A DNA stretch of 64,000 nucleotides from Bradysia coprophila (Eukaryota; Arthropoda; Insecta; Diptera; Sciaridae), in NCBI RefSeq assembly GCF_014529535.1, contig NC_050738.1:8527410-8591409 (forward strand), in the 5' to 3' direction. Positions 1 to 12,658 of the stretch are shown here, piece by piece. How positions within the stretch are numbered: position 1 is the first letter of the stretch; the number at the start of each line of letters is the position of its first letter. Both the position numbers and the translations under genes were made by a program. A model generated the notes under the pieces. That model did not search any database. It had not been told where the DNA came from and worked only from the letters and a program-made list of their open reading frames with translations.

Positions 1-229
1 ACGTTTCACTTATTCAACTTTTATCTTATCCAAAGGTTACATGGATACAAAAAGCGTGATGCTTTGTATCGATACATATTCGAAGTGCATGTTACAATCT
101 CGTACAGGCGATAATACCCCATACAAATTGTCACCGATAAAAAACAAGACTAAAATATGCCGACAATAAATGCAACATTTCGACATGAAGTTCGTTACGT
201 ACGTACATCAACAACGCAAAGGTACTTAC

Positions 230-343
230 TTGCCGCATTATCAGATAAAGTTCAAAAACATTTTCGAGTAAAATGAAGCCGATTATGTAGTACAGAATCA
301 CATCTCCGGACAGATAGCTTTTTAATTGCGAAGTAAAATCCAT
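230..343 (-). CDS. Ste24: CAAX prenyl protease 1 (STE24 family), first coding exon, partial
   Basis: The first exon encodes 38 residues beginning MDFTSQLKSYL and ending ENVFELYLIMRQ, followed by a consensus donor (CAA|GTAAGT, donor at 224-229). The ENVFELYL-x-RQ signature in the first membrane helix is typical of STE24/ZMPSTE24, the multi-spanning zinc metalloprotease of the endoplasmic reticulum and inner nuclear membrane that processes prenylated CAAX proteins. Only this exon lies in the window. The intron extends at least through 1-223 and the catalytic HExxH exon is off the left edge. The start is the only in-frame ATG before the helix. The gene is divergent from mute, whose start lies about 1 kb away. 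Identification rests on a short conserved stretch, so it is probable rather than certain. Confidence 0.72.
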
Positions 344-1374
344 TTTAGCGGAGTTTCTTCGGTAACTATAAATTTTAGCCCAGCTTACTCTTCTCAGCCA
401 AAAAGAGGTTTGTCAACCTCGTCTACTAAAAAATGGTGAATATAAATTTCAACATGATGTGGTAGGTACGGTTGTAGCGACTGTTAAATATTTCCTAGAT
501 TATTCTAGTACTCTATCGACAAGTTAGAGGAAGAGGAATTCTTTGAAAAACAGCCTACCGAAATCGGGACTTTTTTTATTGGAATCATTTTTATGTGCCT
601 AGACAGGAATGGAACCTTAAAATCCAAAACTACTTTCAATTTTTGTACTTTGTGTTCCCGATCGGATCCTGCTCGGCCGGGCTAGAATCGAAAGTAGGTT
701 TTAAATGACAACTTATTTACGAACTTCAGTTTGGAAATGGCCAGGGTCAACTATTTCAAAGTTAGTGAATTTTCCGGGACACCTTTTGGGAAAACCTTGA
801 TCACGGCCCAATTCCATTCGAAAAAAAAATGAAAAAAGATTCCCTATTTCCGGAGTGACCTTTAAATTTTTCATACAAATAGCTTTTCCGGCCGGATAAT
901 CCATTTCCAATTTTCCAGAAAAAGTTTTTTTATACAACTTTTTACGCTAAACACCATGAGATAAAAATAAATCCTTTTGACCTCAAAGCCAACGAAGTTT
1001 TTTTTTCGACATAAGAAGCACCAGGTGCAGTGAACCTAACTATATCAACGCAGTTGTATGTGTTCAGGTCTTTGGCTGAACTCGTGCTCTTGCCTTCACG
1101 AATACTCTACATTCCCAAAGTGGGATTGTTTCCCAAACTTACACGCTATTCTTGCTTATCATGATAACAAACTATCACAAAATTTCGCAAAGAATTCAAA
1201 ATTTACCGCTTCGTTTTCGCAATTTTTGTGATACGTTTTTTCAACACAGAGGAAATTTCCTGACGTTTCTGACAGCTTTGACAGTCATTTGTTTTGCAAC
1301 AAACAGATTTTTTTAACCAATTCAGTGAAACAGCAAGAAATGATGCAATGTGATGTAAAACCAATTATTCCGCT
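344..1374. other. Intergenic region between divergent Ste24 and mute
   Basis: This is the shared upstream region of two divergent genes. It is AT-rich with T-runs and has a somewhat GC-richer patch at about 655-800. Short open frames here (for example 713-937, minus) have no codon or motif support. It presumably contains both promoters, but I see no clear TATA box or initiator. Confidence 0.5.
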
Positions 1375-4300
1375 ATGAAGTCAAAATCGCCGGCCCAATC
1401 TCAGTCGCAGGCTCATTCATCGTCATTTGAGACACCAAAGAAGAGGATCTCAACTTCTGTTGACGGCTGTAGGCGCAATTTAGAAGATGAGTTAGAAACA
1501 CCAAAACACAAAAGGCGGTCATCGACGAAAAAGTCGCAACGGTGAACATTGTGGTTGGTGGCCGTAGATTTTCACTGTTCTGACCATTACTTTTGTTTTG
1601 CAGAAAGCGACGACCCAGTGAAAGTGATGAAGAAAAAATTGATAAAAAAACGGAGGAAAATATTCAACAGGTCGCACTGAAGAATAATTTAACGGAGGAA
1701 GCCGTGAAAAAAATTCTGAAGGTAGAGAAGCTATGCCAACGCGAGACGTGGACTTTCAACGATTTTTATTTTGTTTTTGTTTCAACAGAAAGTCGTGGGC
1801 AACGATCACGTGTTGGCCATAGTTAAATTGAAGGAAGAAGAAATGGAGAGACACAGTCTATCAGTACACTTAACCAATGACGACGATGACGAGGATCACG
1901 ACGATATGGAACATGCGCCAAAAATTACACGATCTAAAGCAAAAGTTCTGAACAAAAAAATTCTTCCTATCACAGCACCATCAGAACCTTCCGAAGCATC
2001 GATTTTGATACAACAAGAACTTGGTTCTGACGATGAGGATGAAGAATATGAGCCAGGAAATGATGGCCACGTACGTTGCTTTGTTTGACTTTTTCCTTCT
2101 CATCGATAACGAAATGATAATCTTACAGTCAGATGACGAACATAATTCGTCCGTATCGGACATGGACTCTCAGCCGCGAACACCCAGAACACCTTACGCT
2201 GCCGAAGAAGACTCACCAACTAAATATACCGTCGATGGAGTTTTCAAAATACCCAGAGATCGTAACGACAGCTCAACATCGTTGAACGATCAAGACTATA
2301 TTATTGCCAAACGTACCAGGTCTAAAGTGTCGCTGGCAACCACTTCGATCGAAACAATCGAATCAACTTTCCAGCCGCCCGATATTCCGCCAGACATGTA
2401 TGAGGGAGACAATGAATTGGATACAGACTGGCTGGAATTTCTGAATGTTCTCACCAAACCGATTAGTGAGTTTTGTTTGTGTGTCTTTCCCGGGCAATAG
2501 TCTATTATTTTGATCACAATTTTCGCGCATAGATCAAACCGTTGAGGATGATGACGAAACCGATCCCGAGTACGTGGCAGTAGCCGATAAAATACCAAGT
2601 AGGATAACATTATTGTTGTCCCCGATCCGTGCACTAAGTCATTTTTTTTTTGAATTCCAGTTGACAAAGAAGAGTTGCGCGAAGTGAACATCTCCAAAAA
2701 AGAATTGAGTGATCTGGTGGACGAGTTATTTTCCAATCTAAGCGACGTTGACTTTGACGAGGTGGGCAAAAAGATATTTTCTCTCCTTGATCTCAATTTG
2801 ATTTTCTTCTAACTTCTGCAACAAAATTGCATTGCTTGACTCACAGATAAACAAGTACGACATTTACCCCGAGCTGTTTCGAACTAAACAAAAACCCAAC
2901 AAAGGCGACACCAGTCAAGAACTGAACAGAAACAACTCTCAATCCGACGATGAAGCAACATTCCAACCCAGTGATATATCGACACCGGTATCGAGCAAAC
3001 GGAAATCAGTTGGGAATACTCCAGCTGCAAACACCACCGTCAACGAATCAACCATTTCAATTCTGTCGAATTTGTCGGCAAACGAATCAACTCTATTGGA
3101 CCCGCAAAATCAAACGCCGACGTTGGTTGCCGTTAACGTTGTGAATCCATTACACGGTGCAACAATAGTCAACGGTGTTATTCAAGTGCCCCAACACCAA
3201 CAGATTTTGATACAAATTCCAACAATCGATATATTGAAGATACAGGCACAACAACAGCAGGAATGTGAAAAAGTTGCACCCAGTGCTGATTCACTGGTTA
3301 TGAATGGCAACTTGGCCGGTAAATCTTCTCTGTACCAACAGAAATTGTTCCGGGATTTAAAAACGAACTCGCCTGTCGTGAAAGTAAGTCGATTTGGGAT
3401 TTTGTTGTACGTTCACCCTATTCTCAAGAATCCAATGTTTAGCCATTAGACGTAACACCTGGAGGATTCACGCAGCATCAACGCGACATTCTCGATCAAC
3501 AACTTCGTATGCACGTACAATTTGCGGCACAGAGTTACCTTCAAGTGTACGGTAACCCCGGTAATAATGTGTGGAAGCAAGCACCGAAATTCAAATCATT
3601 TCTGGTTGGTATTCTCTCACTCCGTTTCGATTTTTGTTTCTCTAACCAAAGTCCATTTTTCATGATCCGGTCAGAATGAACTAGATGACATAACTAGCGG
3701 TACATCGATTAAAATTGAAAATCTACAGCCGGCATTAAATGTGATAAACAAGTGGGAAGAGGATTTGATGCAACCGGACACAGATGATAACAAGGAATAT
3801 GTTGAGTAAGGACAACGATTTTTTGTTTCTCCAAACAGCTAAATGAAATTGTTTTGCACACCCGTAGATTCCTGCTCGGCGAATCGACAAAATCACAAAA
3901 GGCAATTCAGACAAAGACTACGTACATACCGAGATTTTCTAAACGCATGATGGACGCTGTTGTGAACAGTGTTGCTTTTCCGTATCCGCATTTATTGCCA
4001 GCAATACCGTTTCGTATGGATTTTAACAACAAGAGATCTTTGAGTGAATTCATTCCGATGGAAGATTAGTAAGTGACATAGTTGGTTGTAAATGACACTG
4101 TGAACGAACGTTCTCATTTTGCTTTCAGTCTAATTGCATTCCATCTGGAAAAAATTGAAGAAGAATATCGCGAAGAACGGATACGCAACCGTCTTGGATC
4201 TAGGAGTAAGGCAATCTCATTGGAACGAGTGTGTGATAGAATATGTTCGCGAATGTGTCCGTTTCGATTATCCGATTCAAAGAATGCTATGTATCGATAT

Positions 4301-7300
4301 GTTGTACGAAGGAAATCAAAACCGAAAGTTTACAATCCAATTCAGGTAATGCTCACCGACAGATCTGAGTGGGCGTTTTAACGAAACGATTTCCTTTGCA
4401 GTACTTCTTCGAACATAACAAAGCGCCACCATTCAAACACACCCTGTTCACATTTGATCGTAATAGCCAACGCGCACCGAAGGAGCATCTGGACGACGAC
4501 AAAATGCCGAGTGTCTGGAAGCACCACATAAATCAGGTTAGATCTTGAAAAGATTTCTTCTTATTCTCAGAAAAACCTTGTAACGCGTACAGGATAACCA
4601 ATCCGTTGATTGTTTTCTAATATTCGTTAGTTCAATTTCAGTTCGTGCGGTTTGACTATTCTAAGTCTCCTTAATTGGTTGATTGCACTCAATTGGTGGT
4701 GTGCCTCATCTCGCTTATATAGCAAGATTTAAATCGATTTAAAGAATGTCTTGGCCAGAAATATGTCACTAAGTTTAACGATTCTTTAGAAAATCAATTT
4801 CCCAAAAATAGACCTTACCCCTGTGACAGACTAAATCTTTTCAAATATCAAAATTTGTATGGAGCGCAGGAAATAGCAATTTCATGTGAACAAACTCACC
4901 TCTCAATGAAAATCATGGAAAGGTGAATTTTTCTTATATGAAATCGCTATTTCCTCCGGTCTGTATGGACAGACCCTACCTGGTTTGTACTTTCATTGGC
5001 GTTTCCAACATCTCTAAGCCCTCCGTGCCGTCGTCATGAGACCATAACTGTTTTATAATTTCATTGACTTTAGCCAGCAAACAGTGCCTATTTTTGGAAA
5101 TTTTTTCCAAAATTTCAAAAAAAAATCAAAACCGAATTTTTCCATCATTTCGAACTGTTTTGCCAACTCCTGAACTCAGCCTTGCGTTTTAGCTGACTCT
5201 CAATTATTTTGTTTGATTCTTGACACTATCAGCTTTCAAATGAAGTCGAACATGATTAATTAATAAGATGAGAGCGTCAATAATCAAAGAAAATCATTGA
5301 GAGCCGGCTAAAACACAAGGCTGAGCTCAGGAGTTGCCAAAACAGTTCGAAATGATTGAAAAATTCGGTTTTTGGACGTTCGCAGTTTTTGGAAACTTTT
5401 GGCAACTTTTTGGAAATTTTGAAAAAAATTCCAAAAAAAATTCCAAAAATAGGCCCTGCTGGGAATTAACGTTCACTTTTCGTCTTCGTCAATAACAGGT
5501 AACTAGTGCAACAAATCACTTACCAACTAATCTCATCATCATTTTTTTAAAATTTACGCTCTCTTTTCTGTACAAAAACAAATCCATATTGTGAATGGTT
5601 ATTGTCTCGTTTCATCCATCAGCTGACGCAGCTGACAGAATATATGTTTGAAAAATCTCCGTTTCGGGCTGTCAATGTCAAACATAATTTTGTTCAAACA
5701 AATTTATTTGCTATACACACTTCATTGTATCGCTTGCGACTCTGTTGGCATACGAAAATTATTTTTTAGAGTTTCTATTTAATTATCGCGGTAGACTGTC
5801 GCTTGCCGGCAAAAATGGTTTACCTTTGTTTATGTGGTTCAATCTACGAAATTGTAAATAGTTCACAGAACTACTTGTAAGTCTACGACGACATTGGTCT
5901 TTGCAAAGCTTTGTGAATGCTTATAGCCAAAAATTGATTATTTTTTAGAAATAAATTTGTGCAAATTACTAATATCAAGGCGTAGGTTTATGCTTTCGGT
6001 AAAGCGTTGCTATTGAGTGTACGCATTAACTTTGAGAAGGCAGGCACATCACTGGGATAATTATCATTACCTTTCTAATTGTTGAAAAATATTTGCCCTT
6101 ATTTAACATCCACGTTAATATTTTATATTAAACTTCAATAGCCATAGCTCATGTCTTACTTTTCACGTCGCTATCGTTAGATGTATTTACCCTAGCTTTT
6201 TCGCACTCAAACATTCCCTACATTTTTTTTCAGCTCATAACCGACGAGAATTCGAAACATTTACAAATACAACGCAAACATTCGAAACCCGTTCAAAGAG
6301 TGATACCACAAGTCCGAAGTAAAACGGTTGATGATTCAAACGTAATTGTCTCACAATCATCCCAAACCAAAATTACAACTGACTCTCCTGCTGACGCTCC
6401 TGCTGACGTTACTGCTGACGTTCCTGCTGGCGCTCCTGCTGACGTTACTGCTGACGTTCCTGCTGACGTTCCTGCTGACGTTCCTGCGGACACTACAAAC
6501 AACTCACCAGTAAAGAGTACAGTACAACCTAAACCAATTTTCATATTGAGATCCAAAAATAAGAAAGCGAACGGCTCTGTGCCAATTCAATACGAAATAC
6601 TTCAAGTGGATCCAGATCAATTAGCTAGTGTAGAAGGACATATTGATGCAGCAGATGGTTTTGCAGAGAAACCAGTTAGTGAATGTTCGAATGGAGTGAT
6701 AAAACGGAGTAAGAACTCAAGTGCATTGACACGCGAAAACTTAAAAAAACATTTGCTGGAAGTTCGGACTAACATTAAACCGGCGCTGACCCAAAAATTA
6801 TCTCAAATTGTTGGCTGTTTGCAAGGAAATTATTTCAAGTTAAATTCAAACATAAACAGAAGCAAAAATCTACTGGCTGTCCGCGCTTCAGTGCGGAGTT
6901 TCAGCATTTATATGATTTTCGCGAAATTCGATTTGGAAATGGCAAATTTTTTTAAACGATTGGGTAAAGGAGACGAAATAAAAAGCAAATCGAAGTTAGT
7001 GGATGATGTTGCAGAACCAACAGATTGCACTAATACCGCAGGCAGCGCTACCGTAAATGCTATAACGAAAAAAAATCCGAAAGCACAGCGCAGTGATAAT
7101 ACAAGACTGATGTTACTACCAGAGACTAAGGAAGATATTAATGAAAAGGATCTCGGTGAGTGCGAAAATTATTAGTCCTTATCTGCCTGCATTCCCAAAC
7201 ATTTTCGACGACATTTTTTAAGTCTTATAAGGACACGGATAGTACTTAAACGAGTAGTTCGAAAGCCAGGAATAACATTAAGTCGAAAATTGGTCTCTTT

Positions 7301-9266
7301 CAGTTTATGCTCAAAATTTTATGGACAAAGTCGAGGAAGTCTATGCGGCAGAAAATAAAATGGAAAAAGTTACTGAATTTCTGCACATTCTGCAGACGTT
7401 CAATCAATCAACGGACAAAGTCGAAGAATTGTATTACGTAAGTGAAAACTTTCCACCTGAACATGAAACAGATTTTTTTTACAATCTTCACCACCATCTG
7501 TCTCGATAATGCTATAGAAAATGGAGCAATTATTTTTGCCCGATCATCCTGAACTCGCTGAACTATTCCTAACTTTTTTGTTGCCCGGACATGCAGCACA
7601 GATTGGAAAATTCATGGAGCATTTCATGCTGACGAATATGAACAATTTCATCAACAAATTGAACATTTATTTCAACAAGCAACCAGCTCAAGTATAACAA
7701 CTCTCTCTAGTTTCGCAGAACCATTTTCTAATTTCTTTTTCGATTTCCTATTCAGATTCGAAAGATCATGACTTGTCTGCGAGACTTGTCCAACGAGGAC
7801 GACCTAAAATTGGAGCAGATCAAAATGAAAATTTTTCCATTGCTGAAGGGAAATCCTCTCCTAATCGAATGGTTCAAGCAATGTTTTCCCAATGACACAA
7901 CGGGTGACTGCCCGGGTGAAGAATTCGAATCTTTGAGTTTTTACAGAGCCGAAAATGCTCATCAAACCGACGATGAGAATGACGTTTATGAAAATGTGAA
8001 TCAAAGCGAAATAATTCCAGACCCGGTTGATAATCCATGCCACATACGTTATTTAAATGGACGGGTGTACTATGGGAGTAGAATCTTGTTGCCGGCAAAA
8101 TTATCGTTTTTAGTTGTAACGGCAAGCGATCAAAATGCCATCAATGAAGTGGCTAAAAGTGAACCGAATCATTCGAAGCCCAAAGATAGCAGTGCTGAGG
8201 TAAATGAAACAGATTATCGATGCGTTCATAGCATCAAACAGTATGGCGATAACAAGATGAAAGAGTGTCAGAAGAATCAATTGGAAACACCGGAAAACTC
8301 GATCTGTGAAGAGGTTGATAATGATAAATCGACCGACGAACAAAATTGCAGTGATGTCACTGATGGTAAGTCCCGTTTGTTGATGTCGGTCATATAAATT
8401 GTTGAAAGAAGCTGATAAACTTAGTGATTTCCAGATGCGGAACCTCAAACATCAGAGTCTTGTGTTCAAAATGACGAGAAGATTTTGAGCAGCAGCGCTG
8501 AATCTCTAGACATTTCGCCAAACACCTGCGATGATCTAACATTGAAAGCGCATGGGATTCGGTTAAATCCGACGGTACATCAATCGAATGTCATCAAGTC
8601 CGAAGATCTTTTGTGTCTTCTAGATCCAATTGACGATGTCGGAGAGAAGTGAGTTAACATTTTTCGTGAAAAACAAAGAATTTTGTCAAAAACATTTTTC
8701 CATCTAGGGTTTCAGAAGAATCTCTAAAAAATTCGCCGAAAAAGCACACAGCACGAGCGCATCGCAAATCCCCGAACGCGAAAAAACCAACCAAACGGTC
8801 ACCCGTCAACAGTAAAAAACCCCAACAAGGAGCCAATGTATCTGCAGAAGATTCGAATGCCATCCGCACGGCGAAGCGACTAAAACGTTTAATTGAAACC
8901 GACGATGGCGATGAGCCTGAGCGATTGGCTAAAAAGACGAAATTACCGAAATGCACTAAAGCCTCTGCCGATACTAGTAAAAACCGTAAAAATAAACTTT
9001 CGTCTAGTGATGAAGTCCCGGCAACGGCCAGTGCAAAGACTGAACCAAGCACATCAGCAGCTGAAACGTCAACATCATCGACCGGATTGACTGCTTCAAC
9101 TACATGGTCGAGAGATGAAGACAAACTTGTTCTGGAACAAATCAAAATGGGATTCACAAACGAAGAAAATCTGGTGCAGACGTTGCACACAAAATTACCG
9201 AACAGAAGCTACAGTGAAATCTTTGAACGGTTCACGTTTTTAATGGATATTATAGCTAACTTATAA
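1375..9266 (+). CDS. mute: GON4L / muscle wasted (mute) chromatin regulator, 18 coding exons
   Basis: Exons: 1375-1541, 1604-1721, 1789-2070, 2129-2465, 2533-2598, 2661-2761, 2847-3383, 3443-3604, 3675-3805, 3868-4068, 4129-4345, 4402-4536, 6234-7155, 7304-7437, 7518-7691, 7756-8365, 8435-8648, 8708-9266. They join in one frame of 5,067 nt (1,688 residues plus stop). The N-terminal third is acidic and low-complexity with basic patches. Around residue 540 lies the GON4L signature GGFTQHQRDILDQQLRMHVQ; next come the FPYPHLLPAIPF block and NPIQYFFEHNKAPPF. Residues 1126-1280 form paired amphipathic helix (PAH)-like repeats. The last ~55 residues (TTWSRDEDKLVLEQIKMGF onward) form the SANT/Myb-like domain. 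The family is nuclear; Drosophila mute affects histone-locus bodies and muscle maintenance, and human GON4L is a transcriptional co-regulator. Oddities: a 12-bp minisatellite inside exon 13 and a 1.7-kb repeat-bearing intron 12. The donor after exon 8 (CTG|GTTGGT) is weak. Confidence 0.9.
4861..4960. repeat. Palindromic fold-back element in mute intron 12
   Basis: Two imperfect inverted arms of about 40 bp face each other: GGAGCGCAGGAAATAGCAAT at 4861 and the complement of ATCGCTATTTCCTCCGG ending near 4959. They are separated by about 20 bp. The RNA would form a hairpin. It is probably a degraded MITE; no coding potential is seen. Confidence 0.65.
5074..5462. mobile_element. 389-bp fold-back (MITE-like) element in mute intron 12
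   Basis: The termini are inverted repeats: CCAGCA...GCCTATTTTTGGAA at 5074-5100 and the reverse complement TTCCAAAAATAGGCCCTGCTGG at 5441-5462. The arms continue inwards through A/T-rich sequence and a shared block (CTCCTGAACTCAGCCTTG / CAAGGCTGAGCTCAGGAG), so most of the element is palindromic. No ORF is present. No convincing target-site duplication is visible. It is a non-autonomous DNA element, superfamily undetermined. Confidence 0.75.
6379..6493 (+). repeat. In-frame 12-bp minisatellite inside mute exon 13
   Basis: Tandem copies of GCTGACGTTCCT and variants (GCTCCT, GTTACT endings) encode Ala-Asp-(Val/Ala)-(Pro/Thr) tetrapeptides (ADAP, ADVT, ADVP). Because the unit is a multiple of three, copy number can change without breaking the frame. 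The ~36-residue low-complexity spacer lies between conserved GON4L blocks. Confidence 0.9.
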
Positions 9267-9726
9267 TTGTACAGTGGGCGTAAATGTTAATTTAATTTAA
9301 AGTAAAATGAATTTATTTCACATGAAACAAGAAGAGGGATTTAATAGACTTCGAAGAATTACACCAAGAACCAGTAGAGGTAAGTCAAACTCACTTATTA
9401 TTTACGGAATTTCGATCGGTTTGTTACAAATGATTTACTCGGTTTCATGTTTAAGTTCAACTTCTAGACCAATTTTGGCAATAAAATTATTCCAGTCAAT
9501 TAATCTTCCGGTTTGTGTGGCAGGTAATTTCGGACAGACATCAATCTGAAAGTAAATTTGGGACATTAGTCTTTGGCAATCATTCCATTTTCTATCTCAC
9601 ATCTAAATTGACGGGTTGTATCGGCGGGCTCGTATATCTCTTAACGTTAACAAATTCGAGGAATTCCTGGACACTTATGTCGCCGGCAGTATTTCTGTTT
9701 AATCTGAAAATTTAGGCGAAAATTTG
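9267..9726. other. Convergent 3' region between mute and the EFHC-like gene
   Basis: This holds the 3' ends of two convergent genes. Several short open frames occur on the plus strand (about 9307-9715) but none shows recognisable domains or splice context. AATTTAAAGTAAAATG near 9292 is AT-rich but not a canonical poly(A) signal. Nothing else is supported. Confidence 0.45.
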
Positions 9727-12314
9727 TCAGAGAACTTTCCTTGAATGTTTCGGCACCACATACACTGAGAACATATTCCGAATCAACGACGGTTTCAACG
9801 GCAATCGACACGCTCGAATCGCCTTAAACAAAGTATTTTCCGATATGAAACCAAAAACGTCGCCAATCAAATGGTACAGATGTTCTTCCAACCTTTCCAT
9901 GTCATCCCACAAATTTCGGTTGAGCTCCCAATGAACCGTCGACCGAATAAGATCGCGATTACATACGATTGCTGGCGGTGTTTCGGCAGAAAAGTATCTG
10001 GCAATTGTCACAATTTCGTGCTCTGTTATATCTGATCCCAGTAAATCGAACAACGCGTCTCTGGAAATCATTTGTTAACAAAAACTATTGCCTTTCGAAG
10101 AGTAAAATCTACCTCATTGTCTCGAAGCAAACAACCGAAACGTTTGTCCCGTCAAGTTTAGACTCGCACACCTTATGTAAATATTTAGCAATGAAATTCT
10201 TGTACTTTGGACGGAGAGCCTCACGAATCTTAGACATTATTTTGTCAACATTTGCTTTGGGAAACTTAAAGAGTTCAAATTTTAGTTCAGTCGCATAGAA
10301 GACTTGTTAGAAAAATCTCTGCTTACTTCGAACGGACTGTTTTCCATATATTTTAAAGCGAATTCATCCGCCGAAATAAGATGGAACGTGAAATCGTTTA
10401 TGACTAACGTTGCACCAATGAAAAAGTGCTGGGGTGTGTAGATTCGGGGACGCTCTGACGTCAATAAATTTTGATGCGGTAGCAGTACCTTAGCCCTCTT
10501 AAAGAAATCTCCTTCCTTGTAAGTAAATGGAATGAGAAAAATTGATTTATCCATGACCACTAGGTTAGGTACCTTAAATCCAGAATTCCTTGCTCCAATT
10601 TCAAACACTGAGATCGTATCATCGCTGAGATAGTACGTGATGACGTACAGTCTCTCTCTATTCTCCTGTAAATCGGATATCATTCGTGCACCGAATCTCA
10701 ACATGTAACGGTCCAATTTGATGAATTTATGAAAATCAACTTTCGGTGGTTTTTGTTCGACCGTTTTACAATTGCTCTCAGAATCTTCATGTGTGCCCCA
10801 ACCATTGAACGGAGGAAGCATACGCTCACTGTTCACAATCGTATTTCTTTCAACACCTGGCCGTTTCAAGGGAGTGAAGTCTTCGATGCCATGAACGGTT
10901 CGATAGTATTCCCTTGTGAATGGATCGCAATCGACCAAAACGACTTCCCTTCCATAAACGTTTATATGGGCACCAATCGAAAGGTCATTGGCCTTCAAAT
11001 TGTTTTTTTTTTTGAATCGATCGACAACGTTTTGTAACAGAAAATGTCAATACCTTGTAGTACTCGACTTCCTTGGTACCAATACCCAAGCAGTCTGGCA
11101 CATATCTTCCTTCTAGTACGTTCAAAACAGTAAACGTATCCTGACCCAATGACTGAATACCGTTAAAATTCCGTGGTATCTTGCGTCTGGTTAAAAATGT
11201 CGGTGGAGCTAAATCCAACATTATTTGAATTGTAACTTGAGTTGGAAATTGAAAGCCTAAACACGTTACCATCTCTACCAGAATTTCTTGGAAATATCTC
11301 CTTAATCTGAATGGTGTCATCAGCCAGGAAATAATAAATATTCAAATCGCGCACGTCCCCAAACATTGCGTCTCTATCATCCCAATATCCATAAAAGAGT
11401 AGAACTTTTCTGTCGTTTTTCAAAAACTGTGCAAGCTTGTCCTTTCGAAAAGGTACTTTCTCACTGACCATAGCCGCTTTTTTCCGTAATTCTTGGCCGG
11501 GATCCCTTGGGAAATAATAACTTTAAATAAAATAGGTTCATTCCAGGCGAGAATTTAGCAGCAATACGTTGGGGTTTCTTGTTTGTCCGCCACAGCTACA
11601 CCAGCACGATTCAAGAAATTTCTGGTGAATTGATCACATCCCGAAACGAAGTAGACTCGATCAAATATTTGGATGGTCGAATCGACATTCAGGTCCAGAA
11701 TTGATAGATATTCACAGCTTCCATTGGTGCGAGGAATTTTTTGACGCGAAACGATACATCCTTGAGATAGGCCCGAATTGTCGATTCTCGGTTCGCTGAC
11801 CTTTTAAATTTTATTGGCTTAGTAATCAGAGCACGAACTTGAAATCCACTTTGCAAATGCTAACCTGCATCGTCCCATCTTCTAGGTAATATAGAATTTT
11901 CACTTTTCTTACTTGATGCGAAGCCTGAAACACCTCGTTCAGACTTTCTTTGAAATATGCATGGAAACACAACACCTAGTCGAACGAATTAGGAAACATA
12001 AAATCGATTTTAGTCGAAGCAGAAACTAGTACTTTTTTATCGTAAGCGACCCATGGTGGTAATTTAGGACCTTCAAACGGTGGATAAAATGACGGTTTTC
12101 CATGCAAAATTTGTCTGAACTTATCATCAGCAGTTCTCTCATTGTCAGCTAACATTGAAATCCCATTTCGCACTTCGAAATATTGCGACAAGTGGAAGCG
12201 ATTCTTGTTTGGCTGTAAAGAGAGTATGGAAATATTTTTAGTCTAAGATAAGTTTGCCCTTACATCTCGCATCACAAATCCTGGCAGAAAAGGCAGTTCT
12301 GGATAACGTAACAT
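9727..12314 (-). CDS. Efhc1: EF-hand domain-containing ciliary protein, EFHC1/EFHC2-like (three DM10 domains)
   Basis: Exons (minus): 12264-12314, 12027-12212, 11865-11975, 11568-11800, 11270-11520, 11054-11208, 10327-10992, 10113-10264, 9727-10060. They join into 2,139 nt (712 residues plus stop), close to human EFHC1 (640) and EFHC2 (749). The start MLRYPELPFLPGFVMRD matches the family's LPFLPG N-terminus. DM10 domains lie at roughly residues 75-190 (DKKVLVLCFHAYF, YYLEDGTMQ), 229-343 (DRKVLLFYGYWDD, YYFLADDTIQIKE, GCDQFTR before it) and 424-545 (YMLRFGARM, YYLSDDTISVFE). The last ~110 residues carry a degenerate EF-hand pair (SRDALFDLLGSDITEHEIV). DM10 proteins are axonemal microtubule inner proteins, so the expected site is cilia or flagella (in flies, sensory neurons and sperm). 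Introns are very short (the exon 4/5 intron is 47 nt, the exon 2/3 intron 51 nt). Confidence 0.9.
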
Positions 12315-12658
12315 AATTTTATTCGTGGAATTCAAATCGTACTGAATGAAGGAGGTGATTGAAATCAATATTTACATGTAAGGTTGCTTAGGGATGATTT
12401 TCACTGTCATGACTACATCCATACGATGTTTGTGTAAAGCGGGGGAAAGACACTAAAAGAAACATTTGCTTACCAATACGCATAATTTGTTGATATTTAT
12501 ACAAAAGGAGAGCCACAACACTCTAAGGCGTTTCTTGTTAAAAACAGTTTTGAAGAATACAATGCTCTCTACTCGCTTTAATGATCGTACGAAAATTATA
12601 TTTAAGATTATTTATCAACTAAACAACAAAAACACGACGATCCAAGAATGTCCTTTAT
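12315..12658. other. Short intergenic spacer
   Basis: About 340 bp separate the EFHC-like start from the stop of the upstream same-strand SMIM20-like gene. It contains the downstream gene's promoter and the upstream gene's 3' UTR. No motif stands out. Confidence 0.5.

Noticed and set aside
713-937. Minus-strand frame in the Ste24/mute spacer
   Set aside because: No family resemblance, no splice context, and it lies in AT-rich promoter DNA.
8654-9190. Long minus-strand open frame (about 178 codons)
   Set aside because: It is antisense to the last exons of mute, including the SANT domain; its composition mirrors the sense codons and it has no domain of its own.
9307-9715. Two overlapping plus-strand frames downstream of mute
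   Set aside because: They follow the mute stop and probably lie in its 3' UTR; no recognisable domain.
11976-12026. In-frame reading continuing past exon 2 of the EFHC-like gene
   Set aside because: It is a 51-nt GT-AG intron; removing it gives DKKVLVLCFHAYF, the conserved DM10 start.
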